From: Ailanthus altissimus
Taxonomy: Eukaryota > Streptophyta > Magnoliopsida > Sapindales > Simaroubaceae
Length of the DNA stretch: 64,000 bases
Direction: 5' to 3'
Assembly (NCBI GenBank): GCA_946807835.1
Contig: OX327697.1
Coordinates: 19,912,001-19,976,000, forward strand
The stretch's first letter is position 1, and the number at the start of each line of letters is the position of its first letter. The translations under genes were made by a program, and so were the position numbers. Below the pieces are notes generated by a model. That model was not told the origin of the DNA and searched no databases. It was given only the letters and a program-made list of their open reading frames with translations. Positions 37,969 through 50,041 of this stretch are shown here, one piece after another.

Positions 37969-38039
37969 AAAGGCTAATTCTTAAGTAGGATTAGTTCTAA
38001 GGCTAATATCTTAAAAAACTAGTATCAAAGCCAAAGGTT

Positions 38040-39230
38040 ATGGAATATACCTAAATGGTATTAACCATGAAAACTCACAAGTATTAAATAGAAAAGTTCA
38101 ATGGGCAGAATGATTTCAATCTATGAAAAGTGAAGGTTATGACACTACTAGTAAGTTAAGGGTTGGATTTAGCCCTTGAGAAAAATTAAGCAACAACTAG
38201 TGAAGAGAATAAACTTTTGAAGCTTGGATTTAAGATAGAAAGAGAAAAAATTCATAAGAAGGCCCATAGTACTATAGTTCTATCAATGAGTGATAAAGTG
38301 TTAAAGGAGGTGGCTGGAAAGAAGATGACAATTGGCCTATGGAAGAAGCTTGACACCCTATACATTACGAAGTCCTTAGTGAATCATCTGTATGTCAAAA
38401 ATAAGTTGTATCAGTTATCTATGGCTGAAGAAACTTCAATTAAAGACCACATTAGTGCCTTTAACAAGATAATTATAGATCTTGACACAATAGACATCAA
38501 GATTGATGATGAAGACAAGGCCATCAGCCTATTGTATTCGTTGCCACTAAATTATGAGTACTTTATAGACACACTCATGTATAATAGAGAGACTTTAACG
38601 ATGAGTGATGTTAAAGTCTCACTGAACTTAAAGAATTGAGGAAGAGATCCGAATTCGGTAGTGCACCATGTTTGGTTATAAAGCAAAAAATTAAGAAAAA
38701 CAATCAATCAATAGGGAGATCCAAGAAGTGCTATCTTTACAAGAAATTAGGGCACTTAATAAGAAATTGTTCAGGAAGAAAAAGGAATGAGATGCTGTAA
38801 TAGTTTTTAAGGATGGCTTAGAAGTTATAGAATCCCTAGTAGCCATAGATGAGAAATATGCTAGAGAATGAATACTAGATTTTGATTGTAGTGTCCATAT
38901 GTGCCTTGATAGTTCTTTATTCACTAATTACAAATCTATTAGGGGTGAAATACTAATGATGAATGATATGGCTAATGAAGTCATGAGAATTGGTGACATA
39001 AGGATGAGGATGCTTGATGAAAATATTAGGGATTTACTTAGTGTAAGGTACATTTTTAGAGTTAGGATGAACTTGATATCCTTAGGAGAGTTAGATAAAG
39101 TGGGGTATTCATTTAAAGGAGAGAAAAGAATATTAAAGCTAGCAAAAGTATCTATGGTGATAATGAAATATGAAAAGCACAAGGGGCTATATGTGTTTGA
39201 TGGGATGGCTGTATGTGGCTCGACATAGTT
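38040..39230 (+). pseudogene. copia 2 gag and protease remnant; integrase, RT and RNase H missing
   Basis: Gag is readable at 38217-38639 (LWKKLDTLYITKSLVNHLYVKNKLYQLSM, then ISLLYSLPLNYEYFIDTL), which are the family's UBN2-type gag blocks. A zinc knuckle follows as CYLYKKLGHLIRNC near 38730, in which the second Cys of C-x2-C-x4-H-x4-C is Tyr. The protease start ILDFDCSVHMC (38875-38905) has lost the usual D-S/T-G triad. The frame 38899-39228 continues through NLISLGELDKVGYSF to KGLYVFDG, which precedes integrase in intact elements. Nothing of integrase, RT or RNase H is present before the next LTR, so most of pol is deleted. Confidence 0.82.
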
Positions 39231-39381
39231 TGTTGAAGGAATGTAAATCACAAGGCAGTATATAAGATTTGCTCACCATGGTGATAGGGGTCGAAAGAGA
39301 ATGTATGGTACGAGTGCTACGAGCAAGAATAAGTTTCAGCGTGTTCGCTCATTTAGAAGATTGATCGACACAAATCTAGAT

Positions 39382-39387
<6 letters not shown>

Positions 39388-39419
<32 letters not shown>

Positions 39420-39438
39420 ATATATATATATATATATG
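39388..39438. repeat. (CT)n and (TA)n microsatellite
   Basis: A run of CT dinucleotides at about 39388-39414 followed by TATATATA to about 39437. Confidence 0.9.
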
Positions 39439-39820
39439 GATTATGATTCTGTGATCCAGGAAAAAGAAATTGAGTGATTACTTACTTAACTTCTAACTTT
39501 GAAAGTATCGATAGATATTATTGGGAAAATCATTGAAGGATTGTGGTCATGGTGTCTAGATTTGTGTCGGGAAAACTATTGAAGGAAAAAGGACATAGGA
39601 GATCATAATACAAAGGGTACCTGAGGGAAGATGCATTCATACTTTTATAGACTAAAGTCATAAGCTAAGATGAGCTAAGTCTAGATAAAGACTTAACTAG
39701 AGATAGCGCCAAGTGATAGAATATTGGCATGGATGGAACTTATAAAGCATTTTGGAGAGATTTCGAATCAATGAGGAGTTTTTTAGAATTTATTAATTCA
39801 AAATCAAGGGTTTAATTTTG

Positions 39821-40580
39821 TGTTGGAGACCAAGGAAGAGTAAATAGGTGATCAAGAACACAATGGTTGGACAAAACAAGTGCGAAATAAGAAACTGGAT
39901 GTGAGGAGAGGCGTAGAAACATAAATTGGGACATTCCCAAGTATAAACGTCACGGCGTTGGCCACTCAACGTTGTAACATTTCATTAACCCCAATGCTAT
40001 AACAATGGCTTTGCAACACTACAGCGTTGGTTTGAAGTCACATTAACGCCCCAACAGTAGACTTTGGCGCTGTAGTGTTACCTATTTAGAAAAATTCTAT
40101 ATTGAGTAGAATTACATGTTTAAGTCAGTTTTAGACTTCCTAAGCACGTGAAATTTTATTCTAATTAAAAATAAAGTTTTTAGAAATTCGTAAACACTAC
40201 ATAAACCCTCATAATCCAGTAGAATTAATCAAGCATTAGAGAAAAACTCTAAAAGAGAAAATAGAAAGCCTTAAGCACTTTGTGTGCAAGAGAGTGCCAT
40301 AAAGAGTGCTTGAGATCTAAGTGAACAAAAGAAGCACTAATAGATCTTTTGAGAGCTCTTTATTATTGTATTCCTTAATAATCTCTTGAGAATTATGAAT
40401 AGTTAATAAGAGAGGCTCGTCTGATCCACTGTAGATGTTAGCGTTTGTTGTCAAATCACATAACTTGATTATATGATTATTTTATCTTTTTATAGTGATC
40501 TTGTTCTTATTGTTTATTTCTTGTGATTAAAGTTTTCACATTCACTTAGAGTTTATTTAGAGTGCACACTGAATAACCCT
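39821..40580 (+). repeat. Second LTR of defective copia element 2
   Basis: Starts TGTTGGAGACCAAGG, a proper LTR start. No purine-rich tract stands before it (AAGGGTTTAATTTTG), as a 3' LTR would need. It is followed at 40588-40599 by its own primer-like site and leader, so it behaves like a 5' LTR of another copy. Confidence 0.8.
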
Positions 40581-40587
40581 GATAAAT

Positions 40588-40599
40588 TGGTATTAGAGC
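40588..40599 (+). other. Second primer binding site, after the second LTR of copia 2
   Basis: TGGTATTAGAGC, followed by CCTAAGTGGGATTGGTGCTAAGGCTAATACC. That matches the leader after the first LTR (TTAAGTAGGATTAGTTCTAAGGCTAATATC). A true 3' LTR should be followed by host DNA instead. Confidence 0.75.
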
Positions 40600-40669
40600 A
40601 CAAGTTGATTCCTAAGTGGGATTGGTGCTAAGGCTAATACCTTAATATAGTAGTTTTTGTATAACTAAC

Positions 40670-41228
40670 AACATGGATTCTCAACAATCTAGTGGCAATG
40701 GATTAGTCGACTTTGTTTGATGATATGTAAAGTTGGGTGAACAATCTGATTATTGTAAATATTAACCCTTGGGAAGCATAAATGCTTGTTGATGATAATA
40801 GGGACAAAAAAGGAGTAAGTGAGGTAGATAGATATTTGATGGAAACATGTAAGACTCCTCGCAATTCTTATTTTGATATCTTGCTTTGGTGGAAATTGAA
40901 TGAACTAAGTATCCAATTTTGGCGTATTTGTCCCAAGATGTGCTTACAATATTCAATTTTTTATTGTGGCGTCTGAGTCTGCCTTTAATATTGAAAAATG
41001 TTTATTATATGCATTTAGGAGTTTATAAACTCATATCATGTTAGGAGCCTTAATATGCACAGAAAATTTGATACAATCTTTATTTAAGGTGGATAAAGCA
41101 AAAGGAATGGAAGCCATGATTCTTGAAACAAATTATTATGAAAAATTGCATATAATAATTAATTTTAATTGTACGCTTAATTTTTATGTATTTCATAAAT
41201 TAATTTTTCTAAAAATTATTATTATGTA
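40670..41228 (+). pseudogene. hAT transposase pseudogene, C-terminal dimerisation part
   Basis: The hAT frame resumes after the copia insertion. SEVDRYLMETCKTPRNSYFDILLWWKLN (40815-40900) is the classic start of the hATC dimerisation domain. It continues in another frame as VASESAFNIEKCLLYAFRSL-T, then MLGALICTENLIQSLFK (41038-41090). The domain order joins correctly with the fragment ending near 37150. The protein would have bound and moved the element's ends as a dimer. It is dead. Confidence 0.85.
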
Positions 41229-41630
41229 ATATTTAAGAGTATCATAAATTAGTGCAATCAAATCACAGAAACAAAACATGAAAAAATGGGGATTATAATA
41301 AGGTTAAAAAAATATCATAATTGCAAATATTTGAATTTTTATTCTAAGAATTGAGAATTCATTTGGATTTTAAGTAATATGTTACAAATATTTTCTTTAC
41401 AACTACTTTAAAGTTTAAAACAGGTCATGGATGAAGGATGATGATGATGGACTTAGAACTTTAACTTTTATTTCAATATTTTCTATTTTATAACTTTATT
41501 CATGGATGATGGATATTTTTAATTTCAATCATTTTCATTTTGGATTTTAGTTATATTAGAATTTGTCAATTTAGAAGTATTGCAGTTATGGTGTGTGATG
41601 TGGGATTATGGATGATGCTGTATAGCGTTG

Positions 41631-42690
41631 GATATAAGTTTTTTTTAAGTTGACAATTTTTTTTAATAAAAAATTTTATTTGACTACAGTCAAAATTTGT
41701 ATATTTTAATGACGAAAGACATATAAGTTTTTTTTTTTTACCCTTATTATGTAATTTATAAAAAAAATATGTATTTTTCAATTTCTTTTAATTAATTTAA
41801 TCAATAAAGTTAATTTTATGAGAAATAAATTAAATTAAATATATAAATATTAAAAATTTTAAAACAATATTTATTATAAAATAGGGAAAAGTGTGCGCTT
41901 TAAGTGCGTCCATATAAAGTGCACTTAAGGTGTGATTTTAAGCACACCTTAAGTGCACTTTATTTTTTATTTTAAAATTTAAAATTATAACTATATTAAT
42001 AAATTTAAAATAATTTAAATAAAAATAAATATTTATTTAATTTAAAAATTTTCAATTGTTTAACATTTTATTTTTAAATTATCTAATTTAAAAAATTTAT
42101 AAATTATAAAAAATGCAAAGAACACGCTTTGTTGCGCGCTTCAGCGCAGCACCATGTGGCTTTTTAAAATTTTTTATTTTTGTCATTAATTTATTATGTT
42201 TTATTTTGTTTATTATTTATTTTTTGTATTGTATATTATTTAATATTTTGTATTGTTTTTAATTTTATATAATTATACTAAACTAATAATTGTTTTGTCA
42301 TTATTTTTTTTCATGTATTGGTGATATTATCATGGTGCATATTTCGACTATTATATACTTTTGAGAATGTGTGAGAGTTCTAGTGATGGTGCAACATAAA
42401 AAATTAATTAGTTTTAATTAATTAAATTAATTTATAAATAAATAAAAAATTAATATTTAGGATTTAAGGTAAATATTTAAGATTTTTAAACATTTAGAGT
42501 TTAAGGTTTAGGGGTTCAAGGGTTTAAGTTTTGGGGTTTAGGGGTTTGGGGGTATAGGGTTTAGACATTTAAAGTTTAGAATTTAAGGTTGAAAGTTTTT
42601 TTTAAAATAGCCAAAATTGAGGGGACCTTCACTTTTTAATCTCCATTTTAATTTTTTTTGCCAAACCCATTCATTTTAAATGAAAATACA
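41631..42690 (+). repeat. Left terminal inverted repeat of MULE-2
   Basis: Compared with the reverse complement of 59725-60828, the following blocks match in order: AAGTTGA(C/T)(A/C)ATTTTTTTTAATAAA, GACAGTCAAAATTT-TATA, TTACCCTTATT, the CATATAAAG(T/C)GCA-TTAAGGTG core, a TTTAAATTAT-(T/G)AATTTAAAAAA block, TCATTAATTTATTA, and GCCAAACCCATTCATTTT at the inner end. Indels are present. It contains a GC-rich island (42115-42170) and telomere-like TTTAGGG-type runs (42505-42570). Confidence 0.85.
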
Positions 42691-43129
42691 CTCTGCATAT
42701 ATATATTACTTGACCAGCCAAAAAATCACATTTTCACTCTCGCTTCTTTGTAGCTAAAACGTGCTAAAAAAATAAAAATAAAGTGAATCCAATTATCATT
42801 TTAACGGAGTAGTCATTGGAATCTTTACTTTTTAAACAAAAAGGTAATATAGATTTATGATTTAAATGATTATTTATGTTGTAATGTAATATGGGGACGT
42901 GTTGTAGTTTTTAAATTGAAAATAGATTTGTTGAAAACATATATTGACTTGTTGGAAACAAATTTGAATATAAATAAAATATATTGGTTCACGGTGGGGA
43001 GATGAAAAAAAATTCAAAAATTTCTCCTATCGCACCACTTACATGGTGCGATATAAACCTATTGCGCCACAAGTTAGAATTTATTTATTTATATGAATTA
43101 ATAATATTTTCATTTGTTTTTTTTTTTAA

Positions 43130-45370
43130 ATTTAGGTACTATAGGGACTAAGACACTTTTGGTATATTGTGGGGGAAGATGGGAGAGTTTTAATAATGGT
43201 GAAGAGGGATATATTGGGTACCAAAGCGTTGCTATGCCGGTTCCTAGTGATGTGGCTTATGTTCAACTTCAAAACTTAGTGTGCTATAGAATTAGAGTGA
43301 ATTCTGAGCAGTATAATATCACTATGAAAATATCGGTGCCTACACTGGGAATGAGTGCTATACCATTGACAATCCAGAGTGAAGAAGTGTAGTTTTTATT
43401 TAGAGTTAATAGAAGAGATTTTATACCATTATGTGTTAATGCAGATCTTAGACTAATTAATTGTAACGAGATTCTGCAAGTTCCTATAGAGATCCAACAA
43501 CAACCATATAACCACTTCATGTTCTCAAGCGGTAGTAACTGTGTTAGTAACATGTCCCTAACATTACCATCTATGGACGTCTCATCCAACACGTCATACG
43601 ACTATAATATTTCTCTACCTAGATACAATGATAACCCACTTTATGCTTATTATGACAGCCAGATAGATTGGTTTAAGTATATTTACGATGGTGGTAATGT
43701 TGTTGAATATGGAGGTAATAGTGATAATAATAGAAATGATTATGGATATAGTTTAAATGATACAAAAAATGGAGGCTAAGGCGACTTGTCAGAATATCAG
43801 AATGAAGAACCTAGTGATTTATATTCAACACTAATAATTAAACATGACAATGTTGTCTACCTACAGAACCTATTTCAATTTATCCCTCTGATACTAACTT
43901 TTGACTTGAGTTCTTCAAATAGGGCATCGTGTTCAGGAATTGGAAAAGTAGTGGTTGGGAACTTATTTTCTAACAAGAAAGTAATATATGATACTCTCAG
44001 TATACATGCATTGAACGGTAATTGAAGCTTCAAGGTGTTCAGGTCTATGATGGGAGGAGTATGGTTTGAATTTAACATATATGACGGGTTATTGAGTTAA
44101 AGAGAATGAGAAAAGGATAATGATGGGTTCTGTTGAGGACTCATTCAAACTACTTCCATCTTATTGTTGTATGGTGAAAAATGAGAATCCAGGTACTATC
44201 ACTTATTTGAAGACTGATGACAGTGGACATTTTTTATACTTTTTTTTATGGCATTAGGTGCTTGTATTCAAGATTTTCACACATTCATCAGACTGGTGAT
44301 TGCTGTGGATGGTATATTCTTGAAAGGCCCTTATTTTAATTGTATGTTTGTAGCTATTCGTAAGGATGAGAATAATCAGATTTATTAAGTTGCATAGGCC
44401 ATTATTGATTATGAGAACGATTCATCGTGGGACTGGTTTATGGAGAAACTAAGGGGTGTGATTGGTAATGACATTACACCAGTATTTATATCAGATTAAC
44501 ATGGAAGCATTGAGAAGGCCATCAGGAAAGTATTTCCAAATGCATACCATGAGGTGTGTATCTTTTACTTGAAAGGTAATTTGATCACAAAATTCAAGTT
44601 TTATACTAGAAAGAAGACTAATAAATTCCTAGGCGCATACTTTCTCGCTGCAAAAGCATATCAATTATGTGATTTTTAAATCCAATGGAATAATATGCGA
44701 GGCGCAGTAAAGTATTTGGAGGAGGAGAATGAGGTTGATCACGTCATATGGGCTAGATCAGTTGGTGCATTTAAAAGGTATGATATATGACCACCAATAT
44801 TGTAGAGAGTATTAATGCAGTGGCAAAATCTGTTTGTTCCTTACCTATAATTGCACTAGCTGAATGGATACGGGAGTTAACACATAATTGATGTTATAAT
44901 AGAAGAATGGTTGCAAAAAAATGACCAGTGACTTAACTATATGGGCCTACGATAAAGTGTGAAAACACAAGGATCAATATATGAGAATGGCAATCAATCT
45001 AATTGACGACTTAAAGTTTGTTGTGAAGGATAGCACTAGGAACGAGATAGTCGATGTGGCCATGAACACATGTAGTTGTAAGAAATTCAAGTTTTTCCAA
45101 CAGTCATATATCAATGCAATGGTTGTTTGCAGATATGCTAGGTCATAATATCTCAATTTTTGTTCGCGTTATTATGATTAAGACTTTATTGACAGCATAT
45201 GACGATTCCATAAATCTTGTTGACCATCCATCGAGTTGGATTGTTCTAGACGAGGTGCAAAATTTTCAGATACAACCCCTAATTGTACGTAGACAGTCGG
45301 AAAGGCACATAGAGAGATGTACACCATCCCAATAGGTGCAAGCAACACGAATACAATTGACAGACACGTA
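43130..45370 (+). pseudogene. MULE transposase pseudogene (MULE-2)
   Basis: The N-terminal part (43114-43392) includes YNITMKISVPTLGMSAIPL. An acidic Asn/Tyr-rich linker follows (43519-43779). The RNase H-like core has IAVDGIFLKGPYFNCMFVAI (44296-44355), with the first catalytic Asp in AVDG, and SSWDWFMEKLRGVIGNDITPVFISD (44415-44500), with the second. A TAA follows that Asp, where MULE-1 has Gln (CAA), so one C-to-T change explains it. KAIRKVFPNAYHEVCIFYLKGNL follows (44517-44580). A SWIM-type zinc finger remnant is TCSCKKFKFF near 45069-45100, then VDHPSSWIVLDEVQNFQIQPLIVRRQSER to about 45300. More than ten stops or frameshifts. Confidence 0.9.
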
Positions 45371-46779
45371 GAAATCCTGCTGTTATTACTAATCAAAGTT
45401 AATGTATCATTCACTTTACTTGATTCTTTTTATTTTATCTTTTCTTATATGTAGTACATTATTGAAAACTTATAATGAAAGTTGATGTATCATTTGATTT
45501 ATATGTTTTTTTTTATTTTTTCTTTTTATTTTAACTTTTATGTTGTTATAATTATTTATAAAAATTTCAGCAGCATTTCCTCTATATTTTGAATATTTCA
45601 AACCTGCAACTTTATAAACATGATAATATAACAAAAACTATCACCAAATTATGTAGACACAATATATTATACATCATAAATGTTATGAACATGAAAAATC
45701 AATATGAAATAGTCAGAGCACTATTGCATCTTATTACATCACAAATAGCCATTTTCTCTTTAAAGAATGGTTCGATCTTTGGCCCAAAATCTAAACTACG
45801 CCCTAACATAAGAAATTCTATAAACTTACAAGTGTACACCCCATAATCACCACTATTAAGCGTTTATTGAGGGACTCCATCCTTTAGTCATACCACATCG
45901 TAGGGCGAGAAATCTTAAGCTACATCACTCCTTATTAAGATATATTGGTAATGTTGTGCATTGTTGAAATTGTGCCTAATAAATTTGAAGAACAAGTAAA
46001 TTAGGATGATCTCAATTTATAAGTTTGGTTCACATATGTTTATAAAAGTATATTGTACCTATTCTCCAACAGAATAAACATCTTTATTACGACAACCTAA
46101 AACTGTTATAGGATCATTTGGATATATGGGTGGTGTCGTGTGTTGTTCGAATTGGGCCTAATTAAGAAATATACATTAAACATGTAAAAAATTTAATGTA
46201 TGTAAATATATATAGATAAATTAAACTAAATAATGTACCTCCTCTCCATATATATGTGTCTGAGGTTCGTCTTCATGGTAACACTTACATCTCCCTGCTT
46301 GTCTACACCCCCTGCTCATTTGCACCCTCCTCCTCATCTTCTAGATCAAGGTGTCCACCATAATTACCATGGGTCCCTCTAAATTGCATCAACGTCTGGA
46401 TAAAACTGCTTCTATCGCATACTCTTTAGGGACCAATCCTTGAATCACATTCAAGTTCTACAAAAAAAATACCAAATTGAATAAATAACTCATATATTTT
46501 TTATTGTTGAAATTACATTATTTTCGTATACTAACTAGTTTTCTTTGAAAAGATTATTTTGCATATTTTTATGCATTATGACCCTAATACACGTCCACTT
46601 CAGCATATGGGAGACCATTAGTGGAGTTTGTTGCATATATAGTCTCCCAGCTAAAGGGATTGCCTAAAAAATCCATACTTGTAAAATAAATTGTCATACC
46701 ATAAAGTCAATAATATATAAATAAATATTTAAGATGAGAAATGACAAAAAGTCCAAATTTTATTATGTATCTGAAAAAC
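45371..46779. other. MULE-2 interior with unassigned minus-strand remnants
   Basis: No clear domain. On the minus strand 46300-46430 reads FRGTHGNYGGHLDLEDEEEGA, a possible exon of the DUF1985-like gene. Peptidase motifs of Ulp1 (His-Asp-Cys) were not found. The open frame at 45589-45846 is low-complexity. Confidence 0.4.
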
Positions 46780-47480
46780 AAAGGAAAACCTTGCATATTA
46801 TATTTTTCTCTTAATGTTTCAAATTTTGCGCTTTCAATATCTTGAATCTCTCTGCCTTTTCATTCAATGCCCAATCCCGTATACATTTGTGAGTGGCCTC
46901 CCATGATACATTACCTCACGGATATTTATTGAATTCATCCGAATTATCTACTATCTGTAGTACAAATAGATTTTAATAACTTCTCTCTTTCCACCCCAAC
47001 AACACAAGGTGGATAAAATACATCAACGACAATTTCACCACATCTTCATATGCTTAAAATAATCTCTCTCATAAATATCATCAAACTCCTGCAATCGAAG
47101 GTTATGTCCATTTGGCAGGTACTCACTCTGTAAACGATGGCTTAATTTCTTCGATAACTGTCTAAATGCTGGATATTCTCTCATTTTCAGCCCAGTTATA
47201 ATTGTAAACTCTTATCGACGAAATTAGATTTGTGTTTTGTTCACCATAAGCCAAAACTCATCATCCTTATCCATGGTTTCGACCTTATGGAATAATATAT
47301 GAAAAACCAAAATACTTGAAAATTTTAATTGTTGTAAATTCAAGAAATGTCCCATACACGTTTTTTATATTTCTCTTTAAAGATCCGTCAACTTGTCTCT
47401 TATTGTATCAAGAACTCCAATCTTGGAATAACATAAAATGGTGGCAGGAAAATAATCTTTAACAAGAACCTTCAATTTTT
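46780..47480 (-). pseudogene. DUF1985-like remnant (N-terminal domain of plant Ulp1-type MULE proteins)
   Basis: The minus strand, read across frameshifts, gives VLVKDYFPATILCYSK (47465-47415), then MGHFLNLQQLKFS (47355-47310), DKDDEFWLMVNKTQI (47270-47230), EFTIITGLKMREYPAFRQLSKKLSHRLQSEYLPNGHNLRLQEFDDI (47217-47070), and KSICTTDSR and WEATHKCIRDWALNEKAERF in other frames. The order and phrases (hydrophobic HFL-LKKLKFS, ITGL, YP, SYFPN-type) match DUF1985. In plants this domain is usually joined to a Ulp1/SENP-like cysteine peptidase and found in Kaonashi-type MULEs. The peptidase half is not recognised. It runs opposite to the transposase, as in other two-gene MULEs. Confidence 0.65.
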
Positions 47481-48231
47481 TAGAAACTTCGTTGTTATTG
47501 AAAAAATAAAAGGAAAAATCATTAATTAATTATCAATTTCATCATAAATTTATAATTATTACAAATATTAATTAAATTTATTAGGGACATAATAATAAAG
47601 GTATCATTATAGAAGTTTAGGAAAATTTAGGGACATTTAGGGAGCCCCTAGAATCTAGCGCGATAAGTTTCCATTGTCTCTTACCGCACCAACAAAATTG
47701 TGTGATAATATGAAATATTATCGAGCCATTTTACCATGAGATAAGAGATGATGGAAACTTATTGCGCCGGGTAAATGGCACGATAAGGACGATAGAATCC
47801 TATCGCCCTTTATCGCGCCGGCTTCATCCGACGCAATAAGTTTTTAGAATTTATCATCGTTGCCTGCGATGGCCCCCAAACCCCACAAACTCTTCCCCGC
47901 AACTGTGAACCCTTCCCACAACCCTATAAAATCCTTCCTACACCGCCGACACCACCACACACCCATAACAACATAAACAAATCACCACAAATCACCCTTG
48001 AATTCGTATACTCACCGTTACCCCCTAAAACCCACAATCAAATTTTTCACAACACAAATCACTCACGTTATCTCATTTCTAACAACTAAAACAACCAAAA
48101 TCATGCAACAAATCAAACCCATAACAAAATTTAACATAAAACCACCAATTTCACTCAAGAATTTCATTTTTCTCCACTCACCTTATTTTTGCTGCTGTCG
48201 TGAATCTCATTATCGCTATCAACCGTCATCC
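47481..48231. other. MULE-2 interior, spacer with GC-richer palindromic motifs and a C-rich stretch
   Basis: At 47645-47840 motifs such as GCGCGATAA, TTATCGCGCC and CTATCGCCC recur in both directions. The same type of motif is found on the other side of the transposase at 43020-43075 (CTATCGCACC, TATTGCGCCAC). From 47870 to 48200 the plus strand is poor in G and rich in C and A (CACCACACACCC). An open frame at 47998-48285 runs into the copia LTR and is not a gene. Confidence 0.4.
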
Positions 48232-50026
48232 TATTGGGGATCATTTATATATAGGTGTATGCATGTGCAAGTGTATTTATTGTAAAAATGTGTATCTAAT
48301 ACATATTTAGCGCAGCGAAATTTAAAAAACATACAATAAACACATAATTATATATTGATCAAATTAACATATTAATAGTAAAATTGAAGAATTACCAATA
48401 CGTATAATGTTTTACTCTTATTTTTTCCTTTTCTTTTCAATTGTTTCTGCTTCCATTTTCGTTTCTTTTGTAATAAAATAATAATATTAATATAATTAGC
48501 CATGATTGGCAAAATTAATAATAAACAATAAATATAACAATATTTTATATATAATGCATGACAACTATCATGCATTATATATATATAATATTATTAATAA
48601 TAAAATATAATAAGATAATATATTATATTAGAGATATAATGATTATTTAACAATTAAATAATTATGGTGTAAAATGACTATTTTGCCCCTCATGAATAGT
48701 TACCAAGTATATCTCTTAGCGGGCTCCACCAAATCTCACACCTAGGTAAATTCAACCGAAGGTCCACAATGCACCACGTGTCATGTTATAATTAGTGAAT
48801 AACAATTATTAACTAATTATTATATTTAACACTTAAATACAGACACTCACATATTCCCGTGGTATCGTTAGACATTATTGGATTAAACAATTTAATCTAG
48901 TACTCTGCCCCAGTGCACAATGAGTACACTCCATATCGCGGGACTCCCTAGGTCCACGGTCGATTTGTCAATGGAACTATTCTATAAGTCCGTAAGCAAT
49001 ACCTCACACACACGTCACGAATATTACAAATCAACACGTTGAACCATACAAGTTGAGGTTACAACGAATACGTATAGTTCTTCCATCATATATAACTTGA
49101 ATGTGCAGAGACATAGATCAACATCGTCAAATCCTCATATGCTCATCCATAAACCTATCTCCAAAATGGTATCTCATTGAACAATATAAGCAAACTCTTT
49201 GCCATATTGTTTAACATTATGGAAACACATTTCTAGGTTAACTGCTTACGGCCATAAGAGTTTTTTAAGATACTATCTTGGAGCATCGAGATATATCACT
49301 CCCTATGAGAGCTTATAGATCCCATATCTGCACAATCCGGACTCCATAAGCATTGGACCATACCCAGCGACACCTAACGGTCAAACCATGAAAGGTCTCT
49401 CGCATGTATGGAACCAAAGAATAATGGATCACTCATAAGCCCGCCGTGGTGCCCAAGTCAAAGGACCACGCATACTACTCAACTTGAGAGGACCTTCCAT
49501 TGACGACAATATAGGATGTCTATTGGGGTCCTCATGAGTCTGTTCAGTGTTCAGTCCTAACTGAATACTCGTATGCCTATATAATCTCCAAGATCCTGAT
49601 CAGTTAGCAACGACCAACTGTACCCTATAGATATAGATATACACTGATCTATGTGAATTAATAAGATCTACTAACAGACCTGCGTTAGTAAAATAGATCA
49701 AGAATAATATATTTGAGAACACACTTGCATAATGATACATCCTAGCAACCCATTGTAACTCTTGCAGCTATATCATTATAAGCATATTTTGAGGTCTTTG
49801 TCTCGTTACAAACAATGTTTCATCTCTTAGAATATTTGCTAATTCTTAGTACCGGTCTAAACTCCTTTAGATCGTATCTGAACTTCTTCAGATAGTACAG
49901 AGTCTGTAGTGTAACAAGCATCATACCATATTATTAAAAGGTAATTAGCGATATAACAAAATATACTCTGTATAGATATTAAATATTCATACAAAACTGG
50001 GATGATAAATAGGCACAACCCTAACA
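48232..50026 (-). repeat. 3' LTR of copia 3 (left in the window), 1795 bp
   Basis: Plus-strand ends TATTGGGGATC and AGGCACAACCCTAACA. The first bases align with TGCTAGGGATT of the other LTR, so TG has become TA. It lacks a stretch of about 240 bp that the other LTR has at about 57850-58090. It carries a segment near 49405-49510 (CACTCATAAGCCC to GGACCTTCCATTGACG) that the other lacks. Confidence 0.88.
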
Positions 50027-50041
50027 ATTTCCCACTTGCCC
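50027..50041 (-). other. Polypurine tract of copia 3
   Basis: The minus strand reads AGGGCAAGTGGGAAATTGTTA across the tract and into the LTR, the standard plant copia arrangement. Confidence 0.85.

Noticed and set aside
47998..48285. Open frame of 95 codons, plus strand
   Set aside because: Crosses the boundary between MULE interior and the copia LTR, so it did not exist before the insertion; low-complexity Thr/Pro/Ile composition.
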